The notes under the pieces are model-generated. The model was not told where the DNA came from and did not search any database. It was given only the letters and a program-made list of their open reading frames with translations. Below are positions 34,436 through 41,412 of a stretch of DNA of 64,000 bases, piece by piece. The stretch is from Candidatus Eremiobacter antarcticus (GTDB lineage Bacteria > Vulcanimicrobiota > Vulcanimicrobiia > Eremiobacterales > Eremiobacteraceae), in assembly GCA_003244105.1 (NCBI GenBank), contig QHBK01000003.1, positions 292,004-356,003 on the forward strand, read 5' to 3'. A program made the translations under genes and the position numbers. Numbering within the stretch: the stretch's first letter is position 1; the number at the start of each line of letters is the position of its first letter.

Positions 34436-34980
34436 CGGGGCACCTCCGGCGACACCCACACGCGTCCGAACGCCGCCAGGAACTTGTCCGAGTTGTGAAG
34501 CCCTTTCGCTTTCACGGCTTCGTACGTGGAGCGGTCAGCAGAGACCGAAAAGACGGTGCTTTCAATTCTGGTCTGCAGGGCGGCAGCCACCGGTATCGTC
34601 GCCCAAACATCGATCGTCTCAACCTCCGGAAAGTCATCAAAGGTGCTCCGTATGAGCGCCGCCGCCTCGCTATCCAATTCTTCGTCGCTCAGATCGCGCG
34701 CGCGGTGCGGCACCCGCGCAGAAAACCGGATGCCGGCCGATTCATAGCCGCCTGCATCGAAGACGTAGACCTTCAAGACATTGTGGCTGGGCAGGACTCT
34801 GTAGGTGCTCGCGAACAGCCGGCTTTCGAGGTTCGGCGTCACCCCTTCGATCCACGGTGCACGCACAGCCGAGGGCCGCTGAAAATGCGAAGCGCGTCCG
34901 GCGGTGTGAACCGGCAGCGCCGCTTGTGCGCCCGTGCATCCGAGAGCCACGAACATGGCTGCCCACGCCATCGTCTTCAT
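34432..34980 (-). CDS. Secreted protein of unknown function
   Basis: A 182-residue product with a signal peptide (MKTMAWAAMFVALG to AQA). A possible lipobox-like LGC is present but poorly placed. The mature part has VLKVYVFDAGGYESAGIRFS, cited from its beginning VLKVYVFDAGG, and a segment on variance-like positions (TIDVWATIPV), with no family that I recognise. It is translationally coupled to the deacetylase, so a role in envelope polysaccharide or peptidoglycan modification is a reasonable but unproven inference. Confidence 0.7.
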   Translation of the reverse strand: MKTMAWAAMFVALGCTGAQAALPVHTAGRASHFQRPSAVRAPWIEGVTPNLESRLFASTYRVLPSHNVLKVYVFDAGGYESAGIRFSARVPHRARDLSDEELDSEAAALIRSTFDDFPEVETIDVWATIPVAAALQTRIESTVFSVSADRSTYEAVKAKGLHNSDKFLAAFGRVWVSPEVPR

Positions 34981-35035
34981 CTAGTCATCCAACGCTTCTG
35001 GGGCGGTCTTCGTTTGGCTCGCGGCATTCATAGGA

Positions 35036-35063
35036 GGTATAACCCTGGGCCGGCCGGAGTCAA
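35036..35063 (-). promoter_or_regulatory. Candidate promoter for the secreted protein / deacetylase operon
   Basis: On the minus strand TTGACT (35058-35063) and TATACC (35036-35041) are separated by 16 bp. This is a fair sigma-70-type match about 55 bp upstream of the start at 34980. Confidence 0.4.
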
Positions 35064-35088
35064 GGCGCCACCCCCGCGTTGATGCCGG

Positions 35089-36678
35089 CTAGAGATCCCG
35101 TCCCCGCCGCAGCACCCGGCCTGGCCGCGAGCCTGTGATCTCTCCATTGCGCACGACCCCGATTCCATTGACCAAGACGTGCTCGATGCCTGACGGGAAC
35201 CGCTGGGGCTCTTCATAGGTAGCATTGTCTGCGATGCGCTCGCTGTCGAACACGACGACGTCGGCGAAGTTGGACTCCGCGATGACGCCTCGCCCGCGCA
35301 AGCCGAGCCTCTGGGCAGGCAACGCCGACGTGCGCCGAACGGCTTCTTCCAACGAAAGGACGCGAATGTCTCGGACGTACCGTTTGAAGATGCGCGGAAA
35401 CGTGCCGAAGGCGCGGGGATGCGGCTTGCCGCGCGCCGTTGGCCCTGCAAGCACGCGCGCGGAAGCGTCGCTGCCGACGCAGGTGCGCCCGTAGGACAGC
35501 ACGGTCTGCACGTCTTCTTCGCACATCGTGAAATAGATGGCTGATACGTCAAGCCGTTCCTCGACCAAAAGCTGCAGCGCCGCATCCACTGGTCTGCGGC
35601 CCATCGCTTTGCCGACGTCGACCATCGTCAAACCCTCGAAATGCCGGTTCTTGGCGGATCCGACGGATGAGACGACCACGCTATGCCAACGGCCGCCGTA
35701 TTTGAGGTCCACCCGCAAGGCGACGAGCGCGGCATAGCGCTTGTCGGCGAGCCGTGAGGCGATATCCTCAGGGCTTCCGACGTTGACGTCCTCCGGCAAG
35801 ATGACGTCAAGCCCGGTGGACGACGCTTTGTAGGGATATTGATCGAGCACGACGTCGTGCCCCGAGCGGATCGCGCGGTCGACGCGCGCGAGCGAGTCGT
35901 GCACTTTGCCCCAGTTGGCCGGTCCGGCCGCCTTGTGATGCGACAGCTGCACCGCGCAGTCCGCGCGGCGCCCGACGTCGATGGCCTCATCGACCGCCTC
36001 GAGCAGCGCATCCCCTTCGCTGCGGATATGCGACGCGTAGAGCGGGCTGTTGGCCTCGGCAGCTGCTCGCGCCAGGGCAGAAAGCTCATCTGAATCCGCG
36101 AAGCTGCCGGGCTGATAGATCAAGCCTGACGAGACGCCGATAGCCCCCTGTTCGCATGCCTCTCGAGTGAGCCGTTGCGCCAGGGCGAGGCGGTCAGGCT
36201 CGAGCGGCCGGGGCTGCGATCCGCCCACCGCGGATCGAACGGTGCCCAACCCGGCCAAGCAGCAGAAGTTCAGCGCGGCCGGCGCCCGCTCCAACGCGGC
36301 AAAGAAACCATCGAATCCACGCCACGAGATCTCGTAGTCATAACGCTCTCGCAGCTCCTGCGCCTTGCGCGCGAACATATCGTCGGAAAGCGGCGCCGGA
36401 GAGGACCCGCAGTTGCCGCCGACTTCGGTCGTGATTCCCTGCCGGATCTTGCTGTCGGCGGTGGCATTGATCAGCAGCAGTTCGTCCGAGTGGCTGTGCA
36501 TGTCGATAAAGCCGGGAGCCACAATGAGGCCGCCGCAATCCAGCCGCGTGGCCGCCTCCGCGCCGGCGCAATTGCCGATCTTCACGATTTTGTCCGCCAC
36601 GATCCCGAGGTCGGCCACATACGCGCGGTCGCGCACCCCGTCGATGACGCGGCCGTTCTCTAACACGATATCAAGCAC
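35089..36678 (-). CDS. N-acyl-D-amino-acid deacylase-like amidohydrolase
   Basis: A 529-residue cytoplasmic amidohydrolase of the D-aminoacylase family, which removes acyl groups from N-acyl-D-amino acids. Metal-site motifs are APGFIDMHSHSD (HxH), GGNCGSSPAP (bridging Cys), a SHHKAAGPANWG segment and GSDAS. The N- and C-terminal beta-sandwich parts (VLENGRVIDG and FADVVVFD) are complete. The start is GTG 36678. Substrate specificity (D-Glu, D-Asp or hydrophobic) cannot be assigned. It could act in turnover of D-amino acids from the wall. Confidence 0.88.
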   Translation of the reverse strand: MLDIVLENGRVIDGVRDRAYVADLGIVADKIVKIGNCAGAEAATRLDCGGLIVAPGFIDMHSHSDELLLINATADSKIRQGITTEVGGNCGSSPAPLSDDMFARKAQELRERYDYEISWRGFDGFFAALERAPAALNFCCLAGLGTVRSAVGGSQPRPLEPDRLALAQRLTREACEQGAIGVSSGLIYQPGSFADSDELSALARAAAEANSPLYASHIRSEGDALLEAVDEAIDVGRRADCAVQLSHHKAAGPANWGKVHDSLARVDRAIRSGHDVVLDQYPYKASSTGLDVILPEDVNVGSPEDIASRLADKRYAALVALRVDLKYGGRWHSVVVSSVGSAKNRHFEGLTMVDVGKAMGRRPVDAALQLLVEERLDVSAIYFTMCEEDVQTVLSYGRTCVGSDASARVLAGPTARGKPHPRAFGTFPRIFKRYVRDIRVLSLEEAVRRTSALPAQRLGLRGRGVIAESNFADVVVFDSERIADNATYEEPQRFPSGIEHVLVNGIGVVRNGEITGSRPGRVLRRGRDL

Positions 36679-36731
36679 GTATGATTACTACGGACAGATT
36701 GTGAGTGAGGCCTTGTACCGCTTAGCCCGGT

Positions 36732-36757
36732 GTTTTACTGCGCAAAACCGGGGGTAG
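36732..36757 (+). promoter_or_regulatory. Sigma-B-like promoter upstream of the KGG stress genes
   Basis: GTTTTA (36732-36737), a 14-bp spacer and GGGTAG (36752-36757) match the sigma-B-type consensus GTTTAA-N12-15-GGGTAT at 5 of 6 positions in each box. The location 56 bp before a GsiB-like gene fits general-stress control. The same bases also form an imperfect inverted repeat (CCCGG...CCGGG), which is an alternative reason for the pattern. Confidence 0.5.
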
Positions 36758-36812
36758 AGAACATTTTAGGTCCTATAGCCATTCAAGCACATGCATTGGA
36801 GGGATCGACTAC

Positions 36813-37034
36813 ATGGGGAATGAGAACGGCGGCATGACTGTCCGCGAGGCCGGGAAAAAAGGCGGAGACGTGGTCAAGACAAAATATGGGCCGGAGTTTT
36901 ACGTCGAGATTGGCCGCAAGGGTGGGGAGAGCACCAAACGGCGGCACGGATCTCAGTTTTATGAAGAGATAGGCCACAAAGGCGGCCAGCGGGTAAAGCG
37001 ATATGTCGAGGACGGCCGCCGCACTGACGAATAA
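36813..37034 (+). CDS. KGG-repeat (Em/GsiB-like) stress protein
   Basis: A 73-residue highly hydrophilic protein with three repeats of about 20 residues, each containing a G(R/K/H)KGG core: GKKGGDVV, GRKGGEST and GHKGGQRV. The repeats resemble plant group-1 LEA (Em) proteins and Bacillus GsiB, which are induced by desiccation, heat or starvation. The ribosome-binding site is GGAGGG (36798-36803). A paralogue follows directly. Confidence 0.9.
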   Translation: MGNENGGMTVREAGKKGGDVVKTKYGPEFYVEIGRKGGESTKRRHGSQFYEEIGHKGGQRVKRYVEDGRRTDE

Positions 37035-37050
37035 CCCCGCAGGGTTTTTC
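37033..37050 (+). terminator. Weak terminator or attenuator between the two KGG genes
   Basis: AACCC (37033-37037) pairs with GGGTT (37042-37046) around CGCA, followed by TTTC. The stem starts at the stop codon of the first gene. The stem is short, so read-through to the second gene is likely. Confidence 0.4.
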
Positions 37051-37076
37051 GTTCGCCGTAAATCGGAAGGTGCGCG

Positions 37077-37379
37077 ATGACCCAAGACAGGGGCCAGGCC
37101 GCAGATCAACCTCGAGACTTGACGGTGCGGGAGGCCGGCAAACGTGGCGGCGATGCCGTGCGAGCGAAATACGGCGCGACGTTTTACGAAGAGATCGGCC
37201 GCAAGGGCGGCAAGTCCACAAAACAGCGCCACGGCCCCCAGTTCTTCGAGAACATCGGGCAAAAAGGCGGCAACGCCGTCAAGGACAAGTACGGCCAAGA
37301 ATTCTACGAAGAGATCGGTCACAAGGGCGGTCAGAAAGTGAAGCGCCTCATCGAAGAGGCGAAACGCGCAGGCAGGTAA
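37077..37379 (+). CDS. KGG-repeat (Em/GsiB-like) stress protein, second copy
   Basis: A 100-residue paralogue of the 36813 product with four KGG repeats (GKRGGDAV, GRKGGKST, GQKGGNAV, GHKGGQKV) and repeated FYEEIG. The pair most likely arose by tandem duplication, with one repeat gained or lost. GGAAGGTG is the ribosome-binding site. The next gene starts 4 bp after the stop, so the isomerase may be cotranscribed. Confidence 0.9.
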   Translation: MTQDRGQAADQPRDLTVREAGKRGGDAVRAKYGATFYEEIGRKGGKSTKQRHGPQFFENIGQKGGNAVKDKYGQEFYEEIGHKGGQKVKRLIEEAKRAGR

Positions 37380-37383
37380 AGGC

Positions 37384-38472
37384 ATGACGGTGCCACAGGC
37401 ACTGGACGCCTCCTCATTTCAAGCGCTCGATCCGCAGGATATGCTCGGCGCTGTTCTGGGTTTGCCCGAGCAAGTGGACGATGCAAAGCGCATCGCCCTC
37501 ACCGTTTCTTTCGAATCGATCCGCAAGCGCCGGTTTTCATCGCTCGTCATCGCCGGCCTGGGAGGATCCGCCATCGGCGGAGATCTCTTGCGAGCCGGTT
37601 TCGAGTCTTCGCTCCGTCTGCCGGTGACGGTCGTACGCGATTACGACCTGCCGGCGTCTGTCGGCGAGGACAGCCTGGTCTTCGCTTCCAGCAACTCAGG
37701 GAACACCGAGGAGACGCTGGCGGCGTACGCCGCAGCGCACGAGGCCAAGGCGACGGTGATCGCTTTCACCACCGGCGGAAAGCTTGCTGAGCTGGCGCGC
37801 GCGGATGGAGTGCCCGTCGTCAGTTTTCCTGGAGGCTTGCAGCCGCGCGCCGCAGTCGGCTACGCGTTCATTCCGCTGATCGTCGCAAGCGCCGCTCTGG
37901 GGATCCTGCCGAAGACCGCCATCGACGAAATCGATGAGGCGAGCGCCGTGATGCGCGCCGTTCGAGAACGCTGCGGACCACACGCGCCGTCGGACAGCAA
38001 CGAGGCGAAACGCCTTGCGGGGCGCTGGCAAGGAATGATTCCCGTCATCTACGGTTCGCAAGGCGAGCGTGGGGTGGTGGCCTATCGTTGGAAGACCCAG
38101 ATCAACGAAAACGCCAAGGCGTTCGCGGTTTCAAACGTGTTTCCGGAATTGAACCACAACGAAACGGTGGGATGGAGCGGCGCTCACGGCCAGGAACGGC
38201 CGCAGTCGCATTTGACGGTGGTCATACTGCGCGACAAAGCCGAACCGGCGCACATCCGCAGGCGCGTGGAGCTCACGAAACAGATCATCTCTCGGCACGC
38301 GGCGGCTATCAGCGAGGTCTGGTCCGAGGGGGAGTCGCCGCTCGCGCGCATGCTCTCGCTCGTGTACGTCGGGGATTTTGCTTCCTTGTATCTCGCCATC
38401 GCGTACGGTGAAGATCCCACACCGGTCGGCGTCATCGATTGGCTCAAATCGGAGCTGGGCAAACCGTACTAG
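37384..38472 (+). CDS. Bifunctional phosphoglucose/phosphomannose isomerase
   Basis: A 362-residue SIS-domain isomerase interconverting fructose-6-phosphate with glucose-6-phosphate and mannose-6-phosphate. Features are IAGLGGSAIGGDLL, SNSGNTEETL and FPELNHNETVGW with the catalytic glutamate and histidine. The length matches the bacterial/archaeal PGI/PMI family, not classical PGI. Start ATG 37384 lies immediately after the KGG gene. Confidence 0.9.
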   Translation: MTVPQALDASSFQALDPQDMLGAVLGLPEQVDDAKRIALTVSFESIRKRRFSSLVIAGLGGSAIGGDLLRAGFESSLRLPVTVVRDYDLPASVGEDSLVFASSNSGNTEETLAAYAAAHEAKATVIAFTTGGKLAELARADGVPVVSFPGGLQPRAAVGYAFIPLIVASAALGILPKTAIDEIDEASAVMRAVRERCGPHAPSDSNEAKRLAGRWQGMIPVIYGSQGERGVVAYRWKTQINENAKAFAVSNVFPELNHNETVGWSGAHGQERPQSHLTVVILRDKAEPAHIRRRVELTKQIISRHAAAISEVWSEGESPLARMLSLVYVGDFASLYLAIAYGEDPTPVGVIDWLKSELGKPY

Positions 38473-38478
38473 CGTCGC

Positions 38479-38499
38479 GCGACCGCTGGGCGCGGTCGC
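38479..38499. terminator. Hairpin between convergent isomerase and lptC
   Basis: GCGACCGC (38479-38486) and GCGGTCGC (38492-38499) form a perfect 8-bp stem with a 5-nt loop in the 35-bp convergent gap. There is no T run, so it could act as a bidirectional, factor-assisted terminator. Confidence 0.5.
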
Positions 38500-38507
38500 C
38501 TCGAGCC

Positions 38508-39101
38508 TCAACCGTTCGACTTGATCGATGTAGCCCCGAGCGATGATGACCCGTTGGCGAAGTTCGCGCTCAAGCGCGACGTGACCAAAGCGTATCCTTT
38601 GTAGAGCACCCGCACGGTTTCCGGGCAGGTCAGCGTTTGCAGCGGATTGTTCCATGTCAACGTCTGCGTCTGCAGATCTTGGATCGCGCGCGGCTGCAGG
38701 CTGTGGACATGGACGCCGCCGGTGGCGACGTAGTTCTGGGTGCGGGTATCCAAGGTGACCGTGCCCGCCGTCAGCCGGTAGGCTGGCTTGCCATCGAGGT
38801 AATAGGTGCCGGCGCGCACGTTATGATAGGTCGTCACCATGCCGTCGGCGCTCACATCCGAGCTGTCCGCCGAGAATTGCCAGCCGATCTGCGTGCCGCG
38901 TTCGCCTTGGCCCTTGATGCCTTTCATTGTGACCGTGGATTGGCCGGTCGTCGCGGGAAGATCAGGAGACAGCATGGCGCTCAAGAAGTAGTACAACCAC
39001 ATCGCAAAAAATGCGATCAGCAGCGCAGCGATCAACAGCGTGCGTCTGGGAACGGCGGACAGAAATGCGGACTTCAAGATCGTCCTCGCCGTGACCGCCA
39101 C
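38508..39101 (-). CDS. lptC: LptC-like lipopolysaccharide export protein
   Basis: A 197-residue protein anchored by one N-terminal membrane helix (about residues 19-45), with a periplasmic OstA/LptC-type beta-jellyroll: ADGMVTTYHNVRAGTYYLDG, cited from ADGMVTTY, then YVATGGVHVHS and LTWNNPLQTL. LptC forms part of the bridge carrying LPS to the outer membrane. The start is GTG 39101, 7 nt after GAGGAGG; a TTG at 39077 overlapping the lnt stop is an alternative. It overlaps lnt by 28 nt and follows it in one operon. Confidence 0.8.
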   Translation of the reverse strand: MAVTARTILKSAFLSAVPRRTLLIAALLIAFFAMWLYYFLSAMLSPDLPATTGQSTVTMKGIKGQGERGTQIGWQFSADSSDVSADGMVTTYHNVRAGTYYLDGKPAYRLTAGTVTLDTRTQNYVATGGVHVHSLQPRAIQDLQTQTLTWNNPLQTLTCPETVRVLYKGYALVTSRLSANFANGSSSLGATSIKSNG

Positions 39102-40642
39102 CCCGGCGCCTCCTCGGTCCGCCGGATCAGGCCCGCTATCAAAGCCAGCGCGCAGAGCAGCAGCAGCCAGAAGACGCCGAACCGGTCGTATGGCGTTTGC
39201 GTTCCGCGGCCGATGAGTCCGACCAGAACACCCTTGGAATCAAGAGGAAGCGACGCGACGATCTTTCCCTTCGGATCGATGATCTGTGAGATTCCCGTAT
39301 CGGCACCGCGCACAACCCAGCGTCCGGTCTGGACGGCATCCACGACGGCTGCGTCCGCGTGCTGGAAGGGGCCGCCGCTTTGTCCGAACCACGCGTCGTC
39401 GGTCGCGACGATGAGGGCATCAGCGCCCGAATTGACGGTCTGACGCGCGTACGAAGCGAACGCAGATTCGTAGCAGATCAACGTGCCCCACTGCAAGCCT
39501 GCTGCCGGCAGCAGACGAGGACCGCTGCCGCTTGAGAAGTGCGAGATGTTGTCCATCAACGGCAGGGGCCGCAGGATCGCGTCGAGCGGCAAGTATTCGG
39601 CGAACGGCACGAGCCAGCGTTTGTGGTATACACCTTCCAGGGTTCCGCGCGGGCTCAGGTCGATGGCGGCGTTGTAATACCCGTTCGGGAGCGGCCGGTC
39701 GATCGTCCCGGCGATGATCCACACGCCGCTGCTTGAAGCGAGCTGCGTAAGCGTTGCGAGCAGGAGCGGGTTCTGCAACGGCGTCGACGTGATCGCCGTC
39801 TCCGGCCACACCACGAGGCGAGCTCCTCGGTGCGCCGCCTGCCGTGTCAGCTCCGCATAGGTGACGAGCGTGCGATCGAAGATCTGAGGCGACCACTTCA
39901 CGCGCTGAGAGATGTTGCCTTGCGCGATCGCGACCTTCACCTGTGGCGGCGGGAGCGCGATGCGTGACTGCGCGAGGTCCCCAGCCGCGACGAGCGCGGC
40001 AACCATGATGATGCACGCAGCAGCGGTGATCTTGGCGCCACGCGTGCCCGCGAACAGGGCCGCCACTGCCGCGTTGACGAGCGCGACGATCATGCTGAGG
40101 CCGTACACGCCCGCGTAGGCCGCGACCGGCAGAAGCCAGGGCAGATGCGCGGCTACAAGGCCGAGCGCGCCGAACGGCACGCCGAGCGCGCCGCGAGTGC
40201 GGATCGACTCGACGAGCAGCCAGGCGGCGGGAATGGCGACAACGGCGATCGCGCGAAACGACCCGCGACAGACGAGCGCTGCGAGGACGGCTGCCGCTGC
40301 GACCGACAAGCCTTCCATGGCGGCGAGCAACACGAGAGCGAGAATCGACCAGCCACCGACGAAGTCGCCGATCGTCGTCGTCATCCACTGGAAGAGGACC
40401 GCGAACATCACCGTGCCGGTGAGCCAACCGGACCACAGCGCTTGCGTCCAGGTCGCTTTCGACCACACCAAGAACAGCGGGGCGAGCGCGACGAACGCGA
40501 ACCAGGGCAACGTGGTTTTCGGGAACGCAAGGCCCAACAGAAAGGGACAGACGATTGCAGCCGCGATGGCATACGGCCAGAACATGGGGCGTTCGAGCGC
40601 CGAGGTCGCGTTGAAGCGGCGTTCAGTGGCGGTGCCGATCAT
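39074..40642 (-). CDS. lnt: Apolipoprotein N-acyltransferase
   Basis: A 522-residue inner-membrane enzyme that adds the third acyl chain to lipoproteins. An N-terminal multi-helix membrane part is followed by a nitrilase-like periplasmic domain, with the catalytic Glu in VVWPETAI, Lys in YHKRWLVPF and Cys in LICYESAF. One more helix lies near the C-terminus. ATG 40642 would overlap the divergent lipoprotein start by 11 bp; ATG 40585 (MFWPYAIAAAI) is a plausible shorter start. Confidence 0.92.
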   Translation of the reverse strand: MIGTATERRFNATSALERPMFWPYAIAAAIVCPFLLGLAFPKTTLPWFAFVALAPLFLVWSKATWTQALWSGWLTGTVMFAVLFQWMTTTIGDFVGGWSILALVLLAAMEGLSVAAAAVLAALVCRGSFRAIAVVAIPAAWLLVESIRTRGALGVPFGALGLVAAHLPWLLPVAAYAGVYGLSMIVALVNAAVAALFAGTRGAKITAAACIIMVAALVAAGDLAQSRIALPPPQVKVAIAQGNISQRVKWSPQIFDRTLVTYAELTRQAAHRGARLVVWPETAITSTPLQNPLLLATLTQLASSSGVWIIAGTIDRPLPNGYYNAAIDLSPRGTLEGVYHKRWLVPFAEYLPLDAILRPLPLMDNISHFSSGSGPRLLPAAGLQWGTLICYESAFASYARQTVNSGADALIVATDDAWFGQSGGPFQHADAAVVDAVQTGRWVVRGADTGISQIIDPKGKIVASLPLDSKGVLVGLIGRGTQTPYDRFGVFWLLLLCALALIAGLIRRTEEAPGWRSRRGRS

Positions 40643-41402
40643 CGTCCTTCACCATCTCGCCAACCGGTACTCACTCGCGGCGGTTCTCATCGCCGCGATG
40701 GCGGGGTGCGGGCGCGGGCCGGTGCGGCCGCCGCAGCCGATCGTTTCGTCGCACACGATAATCTTCCAGTTCTTCGTCAGCGGCCAGATCAACCCCAGCC
40801 AAGGGAATTACATCATCGCCATCAACGCGAACACGGATCCGGCCACCAACGTCAACCCTGGCGAGAATCCGGGGCAGCCGACCGCGCAAGAGGCGCAAGG
40901 CAACCCTGCGCCCTACACGCATTGGGATCAGGAGTTCGTCTACGGCTCCTCGACGAGCACCCAACCCAACGGCTTTTTGTACGCCTACAAGGTGCTCAGC
41001 AGCGGAACGGGCACGACGACCGCGCAATTTTTGCCGATCGTGTTGACGAGCAATCAGTTCACGCTCATCCCCAACGGCAGCGTGGGCACTGGCAGCAATA
41101 ACGCGCTCAGCATCACACTGCCGATCGCAGCGCTCTCCATCCGGGGCAATCCGCAAACGTCCAATCCGCCCACCATCACCACGCCCCCGGTGACGCAGAT
41201 CTACGTCAACTACATCACGACCGACACGTCGGGGATTCCGCAGGATCAACTGGGACCGAACGGTCTGAACAGCACGGGATATACGCAGATCATCAACCTG
41301 ACCCAACCGGCCACCATCCTGTTGCCGAATTTCTCCAACGCGCCGGGGCCGAGCAATCCTAACCTGTTCATCACCGGCGGCCAGATCGTGGTGCAGCCCT
41401 GA
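40632..41402 (+). CDS. Predicted lipoprotein of unknown function
   Basis: From GTG 40632 the product is 256 residues. It begins with a lipoprotein signal whose lipobox is AMAGC at about residue 26. The mature part is rich in Asn, Thr, Pro and Gly (NPSQGNYIIAINANTDP, PNGFLYAYKVLSSGTGTT, IYVNYITTD), suggesting an extracellular beta-rich fold. No catalytic motif is seen and I do not recognise a family. The open frame continues upstream in antisense to lnt, which I disregard. It is convergent with the lptD-like gene. Confidence 0.65.
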   Translation: MPIIVLHHLANRYSLAAVLIAAMAGCGRGPVRPPQPIVSSHTIIFQFFVSGQINPSQGNYIIAINANTDPATNVNPGENPGQPTAQEAQGNPAPYTHWDQEFVYGSSTSTQPNGFLYAYKVLSSGTGTTTAQFLPIVLTSNQFTLIPNGSVGTGSNNALSITLPIAALSIRGNPQTSNPPTITTPPVTQIYVNYITTDTSGIPQDQLGPNGLNSTGYTQIINLTQPATILLPNFSNAPGPSNPNLFITGGQIVVQP

Positions 41403-41412
41403 CCGTTTGAGG

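Noticed and set aside
35030-35043. TAGGAGGTATAA on the plus strand as a ribosome-binding site of a small gene
   Set aside because: The next plus-strand ATG opens only three codons. On the minus strand the same bases form a plausible -10 box.
36813-37379. KGG repeats considered as a CRISPR-like or other DNA repeat array
   Set aside because: The repetition is at protein level in two open frames with ribosome-binding sites. There are no identical DNA repeats with unique spacers.
40145-40631. Upstream extensions of the lipoprotein frame (starts at 40145 or 40197)
   Set aside because: The extra sequence is antisense to lnt and low-complexity, and only the GTG at 40632 yields a lipoprotein signal.
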